Below, one piece after another: positions 10,131-18,408 of a stretch of 64,000 nt of DNA. Under the pieces are notes generated by a model, which did no database searches, was not told where the DNA came from, and saw only the letters and a list, made by a program, of their open reading frames with translations. How positions within the stretch are numbered: the stretch's first letter is position 1; every line of letters begins with the position of its first letter. This stretch comes from Streptococcus sanguinis (GTDB lineage Bacteria > Bacillota > Bacilli > Lactobacillales > Streptococcaceae). The position numbers and the translations under genes are program-made. The stretch is taken from assembly GCF_001078705.1 (NCBI RefSeq), contig NZ_CDMW01000001.1:2039541-2103540 (forward strand), written 5' to 3'.

Positions 10131-10919
10131 TTAATCTGATTTTTCTGCCTTCAGCCGATACACTTTTCTCGGCTTCTTCTTTGGCACGCGCTTAACGCCT
10201 GCCTCCTCTAGGTATTCTCCAAATTTCACTAGAAAATTATTGCTGACAATAGGTCGTCTAGGCGTGATGAGATTGACCAACTCAGTCCCTTCATAAACAG
10301 TAAACGGTGATTCCAGCAGATGGAGAAAAGTTGGATTCCAGTCCAGTCGCCCCTGAATCCGCTTGATAGATTCCAGCAGGATTTGGTAGTGGTCAAAGGC
10401 AAAGTCCTCTGCTGTCAGGAGCCGTTCACCATCTTTAAAACTACTTGTCTTAAAGTCAACATCGAGAAAGGTGACTTCCTTGGCATCATCCCCAGCTTGC
10501 GCTTGATCTACTGCTATGGCCGGCAGATAGACCAGATGAGCAATAGCGATGACCCATCCGCGTGGATCACGCCCAGGAGTAGAAACCGTCATCAGCTGCT
10601 CCACCTTTTCCAGCGGTATCTCCAGCCCTACCTCTTCCTCGACTTCCCGAATGCAAGCTTGATAGGCATCCTCATACTTGTCCACAAATCCTCCGACTAA
10701 GGCATATTTATTCTGATAAGGATGAGTCTTACGCTTGATGACCAAGAGTTTTATCTGGCCTTCCACGAAGCAGTAGGCTACCATATCTGCTGTTACGCTG
10801 GGCGTCTCATACTTGGGTAAATCCTGTGTCTTGTACCATGCCAAAAAGGCGGACTCATCCGCCATGGTTTCGTAATACTCTTTTTCCGATATTCCCGCTG
10901 GGATATCCTGTTTGGTCAT
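10131..10919 (-). CDS. nrtR: Nudix-domain NrtR-type regulator of NAD metabolism
   Basis: A 262-residue protein with an N-terminal Nudix domain (about residues 40-175) and a C-terminal winged-helix-like region (about 180-255) ending in a basic tail, the layout of NrtR. In other bacteria NrtR binds ADP-ribose and represses NAD genes. The Nudix box is complete: G77, E83, then REVEEEVGL at 91-99, so pyrophosphatase activity on ADP-ribose is possible, whereas many NrtR proteins have lost it. It is the last gene of an operon with nadR and pnuC, which supports the NAD assignment. A plain ADP-ribose hydrolase is the alternative. Confidence 0.8.
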   Translation of the reverse strand: MTKQDIPAGISEKEYYETMADESAFLAWYKTQDLPKYETPSVTADMVAYCFVEGQIKLLVIKRKTHPYQNKYALVGGFVDKYEDAYQACIREVEEEVGLEIPLEKVEQLMTVSTPGRDPRGWVIAIAHLVYLPAIAVDQAQAGDDAKEVTFLDVDFKTSSFKDGERLLTAEDFAFDHYQILLESIKRIQGRLDWNPTFLHLLESPFTVYEGTELVNLITPRRPIVSNNFLVKFGEYLEEAGVKRVPKKKPRKVYRLKAEKSD

Positions 10920-10975
10920 GAGTTTCTTCCTTTCCCAAGTTATCTTTTTCTATCAAAAATCCTCCAAATCTTGCT

Positions 10976-11791
10976 CTAAGCTTTCTTCACTGCCTTGGTC
11001 CACTGATACCATCCAACGATACTATTGAGGGTATAAACCCAGTACATAGCCTGGATATGGAGATTGCTACCCCACCAGAGATAGATACTGAAGAGATTGG
11101 TCGCAATCCAGAAAAGCCATTGCTCGCGATAGAGACCAGTCATAAGAAGCTGACCGATACCATTGGTCGCATCTGTCACACTATCACGGAAAGGCCGGTG
11201 ACTGTGAATGCTCTTATAGGCAAAGCCCATACCAATCCAAATCAAGGCAGTCAAGGCCAAATATTTAAGCCAGCCACGCCAGTCTAACTTCTTAGCTTCA
11301 AAATGAGATGGCTCTTCCTTATCTTGTTCATTGACCCGGTTGGACAGCCAAGTATAAAGGCCAATCGGCTGCATGATAAAGAAGTAGACTGTAGTCAACA
11401 CTTCTCCATAAAAACTAGCATTGAAGGACAATATAAGGTAAATTGCCGAATTAACCGCTCCGAAGAGATAATTGCTGGCCCGCCCCTCGGCTACTAGAAT
11501 AACGCAGACGATGCCTGTCCAGGAAGCAAAGAGTCCCAGCCAGTCATGCTGCTCCTGACCACTGGTGAACTCCAGAATGAAAGGCAGACTGGAAAGAGCA
11601 AGCAAGTAGAGCCATTTAGGCAAGCTGCGCCCGCCAAATAAATCCTGCCAGAACAATTTCGCTATGCCGCTAAAACCTTGTTTTTTAGCTGCCACACAGA
11701 CATTGCGGAAATTCTGAACAAAGGTTTGAGATTTTTGTTTCAGTCCTGCGTACAGAGCTGCAGGCGAGAGTTTTTGATTTTTTACTACCAT
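10976..11791 (-). CDS. pnuC: PnuC nicotinamide riboside/mononucleotide transporter
   Basis: Integral membrane transporter of the PnuC family that lets nicotinamide riboside enter so that NadR can phosphorylate it. The 271-residue protein has an N-terminal cytosolic extension of about 50 residues, then about seven membrane spans. The conserved region VAEGRASNYLFGAVNSAIYLILSF is followed by MQPIGLYTWLSNR, and WIATNLFSIYLWW lies near the C-terminus (PnuC hallmark). It lies 21 bp after nadR and 56 bp before the Nudix gene, on one transcript. No Shine-Dalgarno is obvious (AAAGTGG is nearest), so translation may be coupled to nadR. Confidence 0.93.
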   Translation of the reverse strand: MVVKNQKLSPAALYAGLKQKSQTFVQNFRNVCVAAKKQGFSGIAKLFWQDLFGGRSLPKWLYLLALSSLPFILEFTSGQEQHDWLGLFASWTGIVCVILVAEGRASNYLFGAVNSAIYLILSFNASFYGEVLTTVYFFIMQPIGLYTWLSNRVNEQDKEEPSHFEAKKLDWRGWLKYLALTALIWIGMGFAYKSIHSHRPFRDSVTDATNGIGQLLMTGLYREQWLFWIATNLFSIYLWWGSNLHIQAMYWVYTLNSIVGWYQWTKAVKKA

Positions 11792-11812
11792 TCTATTTTA
11801 CCACTTTCTTTT

Positions 11813-12871
11813 TTAATCCGCTTGATAAATCATGTCAATCGCTTCTTTGGCCACCTGATAATTGTCCAAATAACTGCCAGCCAGATAGACCGTCGGAATA
11901 TGAGCCAAGCACTGCTCTTTCAGCTTTTTCAGATAGCTTGAAAAATCACTGCGTATAGCCTCGTCTGCCATCCTCATATCGCGAAAGCCATCGTTGACAT
12001 AGGCCCCAACCGGCTCAGCAAAGAGAATCAAATCCCATTTTTCCTTGGACAAAATGCTGGCAAAGAGATTGTCAAAAGTATCTGTTTCCTCGTCTTGAAC
12101 CGAACTTTCTTTCAGATAGTAATCATAGTAAGCCTTGGTTACCAGCGAATTTGTATCAGCCACGACCAGACCACGGTTGGAGCTGCTGTCAATCAAACGA
12201 GAAGTCTGAGCATATTGTCCTAAGAGCAGATAATAATAGTCTTTAGGGGTCAGCTCATCGTCTCTCACGTTATTTTGAATCTGATATTCTCGAGCATATT
12301 CTAGACTAACCGGAGCATCATAGTAGCGAGCTAAATCTTTGGCCAAGGTTGTTTTGCCATTGCTAGCGCTGCCCATAATCAGCACTTTCTTGGTAAAGTG
12401 ACGCCGGAAAGGTTGGGCGATATATTTCCAATAACGACTAGGATTTTCCCGAATCATGGTAGCTGAGATACCAAACTGGCGCTCCTGCAAGGAAGTTTTG
12501 AAGTCACGCTTTTCTAACTCCTTCTGATAGTCAGCCTCACCAACAAAGAAAATAAGTTCCTCGCGTTCTGCATCATAGCTCACCAACTCTAATAGAGCTG
12601 ACAGCCACTTATCCCACCCCAGAGGATAGCGAGGAAAGGAAGTTTCATCTAGCTTATAAACCTGTGTTAACTCATCATCTGCGAAAGTCTCCCGCGTATA
12701 TCGAAAACGCTTCTGCAGAGACAGACCCACTTCCTGCCCACGGTCTCCCTGATAACCTGAAACCACCACGCGCACCTTATCATAAGAACGCTTAGCCTTC
12801 TGAATCAAATCGATATGCCCCTGATGTAGAGGAGCGAAAGTTCCAAAGACGATTGCAATTTTTTCTTTCAT
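11813..12871 (-). CDS. nadR: NadR: NMN adenylyltransferase/ribosylnicotinamide kinase
   Basis: Bifunctional cytosolic enzyme of 352 residues. The N-terminal nucleotidyltransferase (about 1-150) has HQGH at 16-19 and ISATMIRENP near 135, and makes NAD from NMN. The C-terminal kinase (about 160-345) has the P-loop GSASNGKT near 167-174 and phosphorylates nicotinamide riboside to NMN. The N-terminal DNA-binding domain of enterobacterial NadR is absent, so regulation probably comes from the Nudix regulator in the same operon. A consensus promoter and AAAGGA precede it. With PnuC it forms a complete riboside-to-NAD route. Confidence 0.95.
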   Translation of the reverse strand: MKEKIAIVFGTFAPLHQGHIDLIQKAKRSYDKVRVVVSGYQGDRGQEVGLSLQKRFRYTRETFADDELTQVYKLDETSFPRYPLGWDKWLSALLELVSYDAEREELIFFVGEADYQKELEKRDFKTSLQERQFGISATMIRENPSRYWKYIAQPFRRHFTKKVLIMGSASNGKTTLAKDLARYYDAPVSLEYAREYQIQNNVRDDELTPKDYYYLLLGQYAQTSRLIDSSSNRGLVVADTNSLVTKAYYDYYLKESSVQDEETDTFDNLFASILSKEKWDLILFAEPVGAYVNDGFRDMRMADEAIRSDFSSYLKKLKEQCLAHIPTVYLAGSYLDNYQVAKEAIDMIYQAD

Positions 12872-12921
12872 AGGGCTATCCTTTTTATTGTTTTTTATAT
12901 TTTTGTTCTTTATATGTTTTT

Positions 12922-12975
12922 ATTATAAACTATATTTTTATTTTGTCAATAGTTTTTTATAAAATTTTATAAAAT
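12922..12975 (-). promoter_or_regulatory. NAD operon promoter with upstream AT palindrome
   Basis: TTGACA (12944-12949), 16-nt spacer, TATAAT (12922-12927) on the minus strand. Just upstream, 12964-12975 reads ATTTTATAAAAT, a perfect 12-base palindrome within repeated TTTATAAAA sequence. It is a candidate operator for the NrtR-type regulator, though AT-rich palindromes arise easily by chance. Confidence 0.7.
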
Positions 12976-13010
12976 ATTTTTCAGAAACTTTAAAACTGTA
13001 TCAAGGGCAC

Positions 13011-13050
13011 AAAAAAAGAACCTAATGCCTTGAGCATCAGATTCTTTTTA
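13011..13050 (-). terminator. Terminator after the DUF4430 lipoprotein gene
   Basis: AAAGAATCTGATGC pairs with GCATTAGGTTCTTT (two mismatches, 5-nt loop), followed by seven T on the minus strand. Confidence 0.8.
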
Positions 13051-13058
13051 TAAAAGAT

Positions 13059-13460
13059 TTATTGCTGATAGACTTCTTGGTAGAATTCCAGCTTGTCTCC
13101 ATCCTTGACAGTGATTTGATTGGCTGCCTTAGGAGCCATTTCTCCGTTGACCTTAAACATCCAGTAGAGGCCCTTTGCTTCATCTTGAGCATGACCGTCA
13201 ATAGAAGTGATAAAACCATCTTTTTCTTCGACCTTATAGGCCTTCTTCAAAGCATCCATCGCTGTCTTTCCTTCTTCGACAGCCACTGTTTTCTCGCTCT
13301 TCTCCTGACCTTCTGGTGCAATACTGATGCTGATTTTCAGTTCCTTTTTGACAGAAGAATCAGCCGAGCTAGAGCTCTTGTCAGTATTTGTCTGGCTGCT
13401 GCCGCAACCAACAAGGAGAAGGGCAAAAGCAAGTGTGAGCAAACTAAAGATTTTTTTCAT
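13059..13460 (-). CDS. DUF4430-domain lipoprotein (ligand-capture candidate)
   Basis: A 133-residue lipoprotein. Signal peptide with lipobox LLVGCG, a short Ser-rich linker, and then a domain of about 90 residues whose features fit DUF4430: KTAMDALKKAY, GLYWMFKVNGEMAP, VKDGDKLEFYQEVYQ. DUF4430 resembles the beta domain of vertebrate transcobalamin and intrinsic factor (family knowledge). The gene overlaps the end of an ECF-transporter S component by 17 bp, so the two products probably work together. The lipoprotein would catch a small molecule and pass it to the membrane carrier (inference). The ligand is unknown; a corrinoid or related vitamin is possible, but no cobalamin riboswitch was seen. 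Confidence 0.8.
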   Translation of the reverse strand: MKKIFSLLTLAFALLLVGCGSSQTNTDKSSSSADSSVKKELKISISIAPEGQEKSEKTVAVEEGKTAMDALKKAYKVEEKDGFITSIDGHAQDEAKGLYWMFKVNGEMAPKAANQITVKDGDKLEFYQEVYQQ

Positions 13461-13929
13461 TATAGAGCCTCCTTAAAATAGGGTACAAGAGTGGGTAAAA
13501 AAACAAAGTCGACAGTCCGTGCGCTATATTGAAAGTCAAAGCGTTGATAACCGCATAAGACCACCAGTGATAGTTGTACAGCAAGGCTGTCAGTGTATCG
13601 ATGGCAATGCCATAGCCAAAGGATAGGAGAGCTGCTGCTATTCCCTGTCCCACTAGATTTAACCGAGGATAGAGCAGCCGCCAAAGGCAAAGAATCAGTC
13701 CAAAGGACAGCAACTGAAAGAGGACGATCGGACTCATTCCCAAAAGAAAGGCTGATGTAAACATCGTCACAGCCATCACTAGGAGTGAAGTCTGCAAATC
13801 CTCAAAGATAACTATCAGGAAAAAGATAGCTGAGATAGGCTGCACATTGGGTAAAAAGGAAAATGCATAGCGAAAGGCCACACATAGAGCCGATAGGATG
13901 GCAATTTTAGCCATTTTACGAGCAGACAA
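13444..13929 (-). CDS. ECF transporter S component
   Basis: A 161-residue membrane protein with five or six predicted spans. It has the N-terminal Ala-rich first helix KMAKIAILSALCVAFRY typical of substrate-binding S components of energy-coupling-factor vitamin transporters. It would use the shared ECF ATPase/T module encoded elsewhere. I place the start at the TTG at 13929, 5 nt after a strong AGGAGG. A longer frame from another TTG at 13959 would place this ribosome site inside the gene, and an ATG at residue 6 is a further option. Co-transcribed with the DUF4430 lipoprotein. Substrate unknown. Confidence 0.8.
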   Translation of the reverse strand: MSARKMAKIAILSALCVAFRYAFSFLPNVQPISAIFFLIVIFEDLQTSLLVMAVTMFTSAFLLGMSPIVLFQLLSFGLILCLWRLLYPRLNLVGQGIAAALLSFGYGIAIDTLTALLYNYHWWSYAVINALTFNIAHGLSTLFFYPLLYPILRRLYNEKNL

Positions 13930-13970
13930 AGGCACCTCCTTTCTAATTGAGTGAATCAAGAGAAGTTGGA

Positions 13971-14681
13971 CTAGGTATGCAGCTCAACAGCATCCCAGTC
14001 CTGGGCCGTATTCAGCCCCAGCAGCCAGTCAAGACCAGACCGCCTCTCCAGAACAACACTTTCATCAAGGCCTGCCGGTGCTGGCTGGTCATGAATCCGA
14101 GCATCAACACAGGCCCAGTGATAACGATAAATCAAATCATCTTCATCCAGTAACTCTTCTAAGCTGCGCGGTTGGCATTTACCTAGAAATTCCTGAAAGT
14201 CAACTGCACTAGCGACTGCGTCAATGGCAGCATCACAATCACAAATCTTATCTGGAAAAGGTAAAGTATCTACTAGACCCAAGGACCAAATCAAGGACCA
14301 ATAGGCCTCGTATTTCCAGACCATATTGACGATAGCTGCCGGGTCGGCACGATCTTCCAAGACCGCCCTTTCTTTGGGCGTCAGCTCTTCCTGCACCCCG
14401 TATTGCTGCAGTTTATCCTGCAGCCACTGGCGGCTCTCCTCATTATAATTATTATTTTCGATATCCAAGGCCGCCTGAATAATCAAGAGGCTGGTAATAG
14501 CCCGACGCGCAATTTCTTCTAGCGAGCGCGGCCGTACCTGCTCAGCACTTTCGATAACCGGCAAGTGCTCAAGGTAAGGAATTCCCTCCTTTTTCAAGCG
14601 CTGGATACTAGCCGCCTTGCGCTCTTCTGGTGTTTTCACTCTGGCTTTCTTGCCAGCAAACAAATCTTTAAAAAACGACAT
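13971..14681 (-). CDS. DUF4272 domain protein
   Basis: A 236-residue soluble protein whose body matches DUF4272. It has an N-terminal KTPEERKAASIQRLKKEGIP segment, RPRSLEEIARRAI near residue 55, then WKYEAYWSLIWSLGLVDTLPFPD and a C-terminal YRYHWACVDARIHDQ. This family has no known function. The ATG at 14681 follows TTGGAG at good spacing; four residues further up would need a TTG. It ends about 40 bp before the S-component start, so all three genes may share a transcript. Nothing links its function to the transporter beyond position. Confidence 0.8.
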   Translation of the reverse strand: MSFFKDLFAGKKARVKTPEERKAASIQRLKKEGIPYLEHLPVIESAEQVRPRSLEEIARRAITSLLIIQAALDIENNNYNEESRQWLQDKLQQYGVQEELTPKERAVLEDRADPAAIVNMVWKYEAYWSLIWSLGLVDTLPFPDKICDCDAAIDAVASAVDFQEFLGKCQPRSLEELLDEDDLIYRYHWACVDARIHDQPAPAGLDESVVLERRSGLDWLLGLNTAQDWDAVELHT

Positions 14682-14808
14682 ATCAGTCTCCAATCCTTCA
14701 ATTTTCCAGTTTCATTGAATGATGAAATAACTGTTCGGTATCTATAGGTATGATTGCTATCAGGGATTAACCGCGAACACACAACTTTCCATTGAAAAAC
14801 TGCGCTTT

Positions 14809-17238
14809 CTAAGCCACTTCGAACTTGAGCTGGCCAGCCTTGACCCCGATCTTAAGTGTTTGGCCAGTAGCTAAATCACCTGTCAAGAGGAGTTCAGACA
14901 GCTTGTCCTCTACCTGGGTCTGTAGAGTTCGGCGCAATGGCCGTGCTCCCATTTCCACATCGTAGCCTTCCTGAGCCAGCAGCTTAAGGGCACTAGCCTG
15001 AAACTTCAGCTCAATTCCCTTCTCAGCAAGACTGGCAATGAGCGGTTTGACCATAACCTTGACCACCTCCTGCATATCTTCTGCAGATAAGCTGTGGAAG
15101 ACTACCTTCTCGTCAATACGGTTGATAAACTCCGGTCTATGTGCTTTCTTGAGTTCTTCCAGCATCCGTTTTTCCATATTGGCATGGTCCAAGCGAATAT
15201 CCCGCGCTCCAAAGCCCACCGTCTTATCATCCCGCAAACTAGTTGCCCCCAGATTGCTGGTCATGATAATAATCGTGTTGGAGAAGTCTACCTTGCGGCC
15301 CTTGCTGTCAGTTAGCTGACCGTCATCCAAGACCTGCAGGAGAACATTGAAAATATCCGGATGCGCCTTTTCCACCTCGTCAAAGAGTAGGACAGAATAA
15401 GGTCTGTTGCGCACCTTTTCCGTCAGCTCCCCTCCTTCTTCATAGCCTACATAGCCTGGAGGTGCTCCGTTTAGGCGACTAGCTGCGAATTTCTCCATGT
15501 ACTCACTCATATCAAAGCGGATGAGGGCAGATTCGTCATCAAAGAGACTTTCGGCCAAAGCCTTGGCTAGCTCTGTCTTCCCGACTCCTGTCGGACCTAG
15601 GAACATAAAGGAACCAATCGGCCGCTTACTGCTGCGGATACCAGACTGGTTTCGTCGGATAGCTCGGCTGATAGCTGAAATCGCCTCGTCCTGCCCAATC
15701 ACGCGTTTATGCAGTTCTGTTTCCAAATTGAGGTATTTCTTCGCATCTGTCTGAGTCAGCTTCTGCACTGGAATACCAGACAAAGCACTAAGAGTAGCCA
15801 AAACATCGTCTTCTTCCACTTTCAGTTTATAGAGCTTGGGTTGCTGCTCTTGCTCAAGCAGCTTCGACACCTTTTTAAAGTCCGCTGCCATCAAGGCTTG
15901 ATCCACTTCTGTCAAATCCGACTGCTCGTAATTTTGCGGTCCTCTGTTCTGCACTGTCGCACTAGCCTCGTCCAAAAGATCGATGGCAGAGTCTGGCAGG
16001 TGCTTGCTAGTCAGATAGCGATGGGCGTATTTCACCGCCGTCTCAATAGCTTGATCACTAATCTGTACCTTGTGATGGTCCTCATAGCTCTTTCTCAGAC
16101 CTTGTAAAATAGCAATGCTGTCAGCCACATTAGGCTCTTCTATGCTGACCTTGGCAAAACGCCGAGAAAGAGCAGCATCTTTTTCAATATGTTTCTGGTA
16201 CTCTTCCTGCGTCGTAGCACCAACTGTCCGCAGAGTTCCGCGAGCCAGAGCCGGTTTCAGGATATTGGCCGCATCTAAGGTCGAGTCAATACCGCTGCCA
16301 GAGCCCATGATGGTATGAAGTTCATCGATGAAAAGAATAACATGACCATCTTCTTCAATGTCATTGATGATGTTGTTCATCCGCTCCTCGAAGTCTCCGC
16401 GAAAGCGAGTGCCAGCGACTACATTCATCAAGTCCAGTTCCAAAACCCGCATCTTGGCAAGTTCAGCCGGAACCTGACCAGCTGCCACACGCTGGGCCAG
16501 ACCTAAAGCCAGAGCAGTCTTACCAACCCCAGCATCTCCAACCAGCACTGGATTGTTTTTAGTCTTGCGACTGAGAATCTGAACTATCCGTGAAATTTCC
16601 TGATCACGGCCAATGACGGGCTCCAATCGGCCATCTCTAGCCAACTCCGTCAGATCACGGGTGTAGTCTTCCAGACCACCGCTGGTAGAAGCCGGCATGC
16701 CCATCATATTAGCCATGGTCTGCTTAGCGGCCATTACTCCCTTATTCAGACTGCGGATAGCCTTGATATCTTCCTTGCCCCAGCCAGCTCTCTGCTCCAA
16801 GACCTTTCGCAAATCACTGATTTTCGGTCCCTGCTCCTTGTCTTCGTAGCTAAAGCCGGTAAATTCCAGAATACGAGAGGCCAAGGTCCCTCGGTCAAAT
16901 AACATGGCCAGCAGCACATGCTCAGTACCTACATGCTTAGCGCGAACAGCTTCTGCAATCTGCCCCGCCTCCTCAAACAACTCCTCTAAGCGATAAGAAA
17001 AAGGCAGCAGCTCGAAGTGACCGTCTTTCTGATAAGCCTGACCAGTAATCTGAAAAGCCGCTTCTTCAAATCCATCCACTTCCACAGGAAACTCATTGAG
17101 GACTGAGCCAGCAACGCTGTAGGGATTATTAGCCAGAGCAATCAGTAGATGCCATGATTCCAGATAATCTGTCCGAAAATGGCCGGCCAAGAGCTGGGCT
17201 GCTTCCAAGCTTTCTATTAAGGCTTTTGAGTATTTCAT
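14809..17238 (-). CDS. clpC: ClpC AAA+ unfoldase
   Basis: ATP-dependent unfoldase that feeds substrates to the ClpP protease and acts in protein quality control and competence control in streptococci. The 809-residue protein has the N-domain repeats (1-145), first AAA module with GDAGVGKTA near 220 and a VILFIDELHT Walker B. A middle domain follows, then a second AAA module with GPTGVGKTE near 535 and LLFDEVEKAH. The C-terminal ClpP-docking loop region is present. It begins directly after the ctsR stop codon, so translation is coupled. A CtsR box controls the operon. Confidence 0.97.
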   Translation of the reverse strand: MKYSKALIESLEAAQLLAGHFRTDYLESWHLLIALANNPYSVAGSVLNEFPVEVDGFEEAAFQITGQAYQKDGHFELLPFSYRLEELFEEAGQIAEAVRAKHVGTEHVLLAMLFDRGTLASRILEFTGFSYEDKEQGPKISDLRKVLEQRAGWGKEDIKAIRSLNKGVMAAKQTMANMMGMPASTSGGLEDYTRDLTELARDGRLEPVIGRDQEISRIVQILSRKTKNNPVLVGDAGVGKTALALGLAQRVAAGQVPAELAKMRVLELDLMNVVAGTRFRGDFEERMNNIINDIEEDGHVILFIDELHTIMGSGSGIDSTLDAANILKPALARGTLRTVGATTQEEYQKHIEKDAALSRRFAKVSIEEPNVADSIAILQGLRKSYEDHHKVQISDQAIETAVKYAHRYLTSKHLPDSAIDLLDEASATVQNRGPQNYEQSDLTEVDQALMAADFKKVSKLLEQEQQPKLYKLKVEEDDVLATLSALSGIPVQKLTQTDAKKYLNLETELHKRVIGQDEAISAISRAIRRNQSGIRSSKRPIGSFMFLGPTGVGKTELAKALAESLFDDESALIRFDMSEYMEKFAASRLNGAPPGYVGYEEGGELTEKVRNRPYSVLLFDEVEKAHPDIFNVLLQVLDDGQLTDSKGRKVDFSNTIIIMTSNLGATSLRDDKTVGFGARDIRLDHANMEKRMLEELKKAHRPEFINRIDEKVVFHSLSAEDMQEVVKVMVKPLIASLAEKGIELKFQASALKLLAQEGYDVEMGARPLRRTLQTQVEDKLSELLLTGDLATGQTLKIGVKAGQLKFEVA

Positions 17239-17703
17239 TTATGATTCCATTCCTTTTCTGTCTAGTTGTTGTAAAATCTTTTTTAATATTCGGGCACGAA
17301 TCACCGCAGCTCCATCACCTAAAATCGAGTCCGACGCTGTTGACAAGATTAGATTGCCCTCACGTTCAGTCATAATCTTTTCATCAAAAAGAAGCTGAAT
17401 AACATCTGTGAAAACCTGCTGGCTGACTCGCTCTCCCACACTGTCGTACAGGCCGCAAAGCATCTGATGGCGGTCGGAAAATTCAATCTTTCCAATCCGA
17501 ATATAGCCTCCGCCACCACGCTTGCTTTCAACGATATAGCCCCGACTTTCCGTAAAACGCGTCTTAATCACATAGTTAATCTGACTGGGAACCACCTGAA
17601 AAACATCAGCCAGTTCACTGCGTTTCAGTTCAACCATCCCCGCCTGAGCCAGAATAGACTTGATATATGCTTCAATACTGTCCGATGTGTTTTTTGCACC
17701 CAT
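17239..17703 (-). CDS. ctsR: CtsR heat-shock repressor
   Basis: Dimeric repressor of class III heat-shock genes (clp genes and others), inactivated by heat. The 154-residue protein shows the N-terminal winged helix (about 1-70) with ELADVFQVVPSQINYVIKTRF and the glycine-rich thermosensing wing ESKRGGGGYIRIGKI near residue 60. The C-terminal domain ends ARILKKILQQLDRK. It is the first gene of the ctsR-clpC operon and should repress itself through the box at 17763-17779. No mcsA or mcsB lies between ctsR and clpC, as is usual for streptococci. Confidence 0.97.
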   Translation of the reverse strand: MGAKNTSDSIEAYIKSILAQAGMVELKRSELADVFQVVPSQINYVIKTRFTESRGYIVESKRGGGGYIRIGKIEFSDRHQMLCGLYDSVGERVSQQVFTDVIQLLFDEKIMTEREGNLILSTASDSILGDGAAVIRARILKKILQQLDRKGMES

Positions 17704-17762
17704 GACTTCCCTTTCCAGTTGAGAATTTCAGAATAAATTTCTTTTTTCCTTGCTTCTCTAAC

Positions 17763-17788
17763 ATTGACTATCTTTGACTAATATTATA
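17763..17788 (-). promoter_or_regulatory. ctsR promoter -10 and CtsR operator
   Basis: On the minus strand AGTCAAAGATAGTCAAT (17763-17779) matches the tandem heptad CtsR box with one end mismatch. TATAAT (17783-17788) lies immediately upstream, so bound CtsR would cover the start site. Confidence 0.9.
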
Positions 17789-17881
17789 CCGGAAAAGTCT
17801 CTTTTTTAAAAGAAAAAGGGATGACTGAAAGGTCTGACAATTCAAACTAGTGAAAAAGCTTTGTCAGGCTTGTGTAACCGC

Positions 17882-17909
17882 TTGCTTTTTGCTTTTAAAG
17901 CGTTATAAT
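17882..17909 (+). promoter_or_regulatory. Promoter of the 116-residue membrane protein gene
   Basis: TTGCTT (17882-17887), 16-nt spacer, TATAAT (17904-17909), about 75 nt before the start codon at 17988. Confidence 0.7.
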
Positions 17910-17987
17910 ATAGGTGGAAATCCACAAGGAAAAGACAGACAGAAACTACTTCCTGCCAACTATCATCTAAACAAGGAGGATAATCCA

Positions 17988-18338
17988 ATGAAAATGGATT
18001 GGCTCAACTATTCTCGTCATGTACTCAAATGGCTCTTTGCAGCTCTGAGTATTTTCACCATCTTTTCCGCTGATTACGTTGATATTCCTATCGGAGCTCT
18101 CATCGCCTGTCTTTATGCTCCCCTACTCTTCGAACAGGAGCTGGTCAGCAACCGAGTCAAATGGTATAGCTTTCTGATCATGATGGTGGTTACTCTGCCC
18201 CTTTTGTTTATTACCAAAGTCTACCAGTTTAGCCTGACTTACCCCCAAACAACTGCACTTCTCTTCATATTGGTTGTTTTGATTTTTACCAATGGCTTGA
18301 TTGCTCATAAGGAAGAAAGAGAAAAAGCAGCTAAGTGA
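17988..18338 (+). CDS. Small membrane protein of unknown function
   Basis: A 116-residue protein with four predicted membrane spans: KWLFAALSIFTIF, PIGALIACLYAPLLF, WYSFLIMMVVTLPLLFI and ALLFILVVLIFTNGLI. It ends in a charged tail HKEEREKAAK. I do not recognise the family. The start is fixed by AAGGAGGA eight bases before the ATG; the frame is open upstream but crosses the promoter and leader. It is divergent from ctsR and was convergent with tsf, with which it shared the terminator now split by the insertion sequence. Confidence 0.75.
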   Translation: MKMDWLNYSRHVLKWLFAALSIFTIFSADYVDIPIGALIACLYAPLLFEQELVSNRVKWYSFLIMMVVTLPLLFITKVYQFSLTYPQTTALLFILVVLIFTNGLIAHKEEREKAAK

Positions 18339-18379
18339 TGCTGCTCACCATTCTAAACTTGATGTTTAAAAACCTATAA

Positions 18380-18408
18380 AAAGGTCTGAGAAAAAATCTC
18401 AGACCTTT
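18380..18408. repeat. Left 29-bp target duplication (terminator hairpin)
   Basis: Identical over 29 bases to 19948-19976. The unit is itself a hairpin: AAAGGTCTGAG, a 7-nt A/T loop, CTCAGACCTTT. It is the terminator that stood between the small membrane protein gene and tsf before insertion. Confidence 0.92.

Noticed and set aside
13930-13970. Cobalamin riboswitch upstream of the ECF S component
   Set aside because: The gap is too short, and no B12-box-like sequence was seen there or before the DUF4272 gene.
16115-16318. Open frames on the strand opposite clpC, gshAB and other long genes
   Set aside because: They are shadows of genes with strong codon bias and have no ribosome sites or family features.
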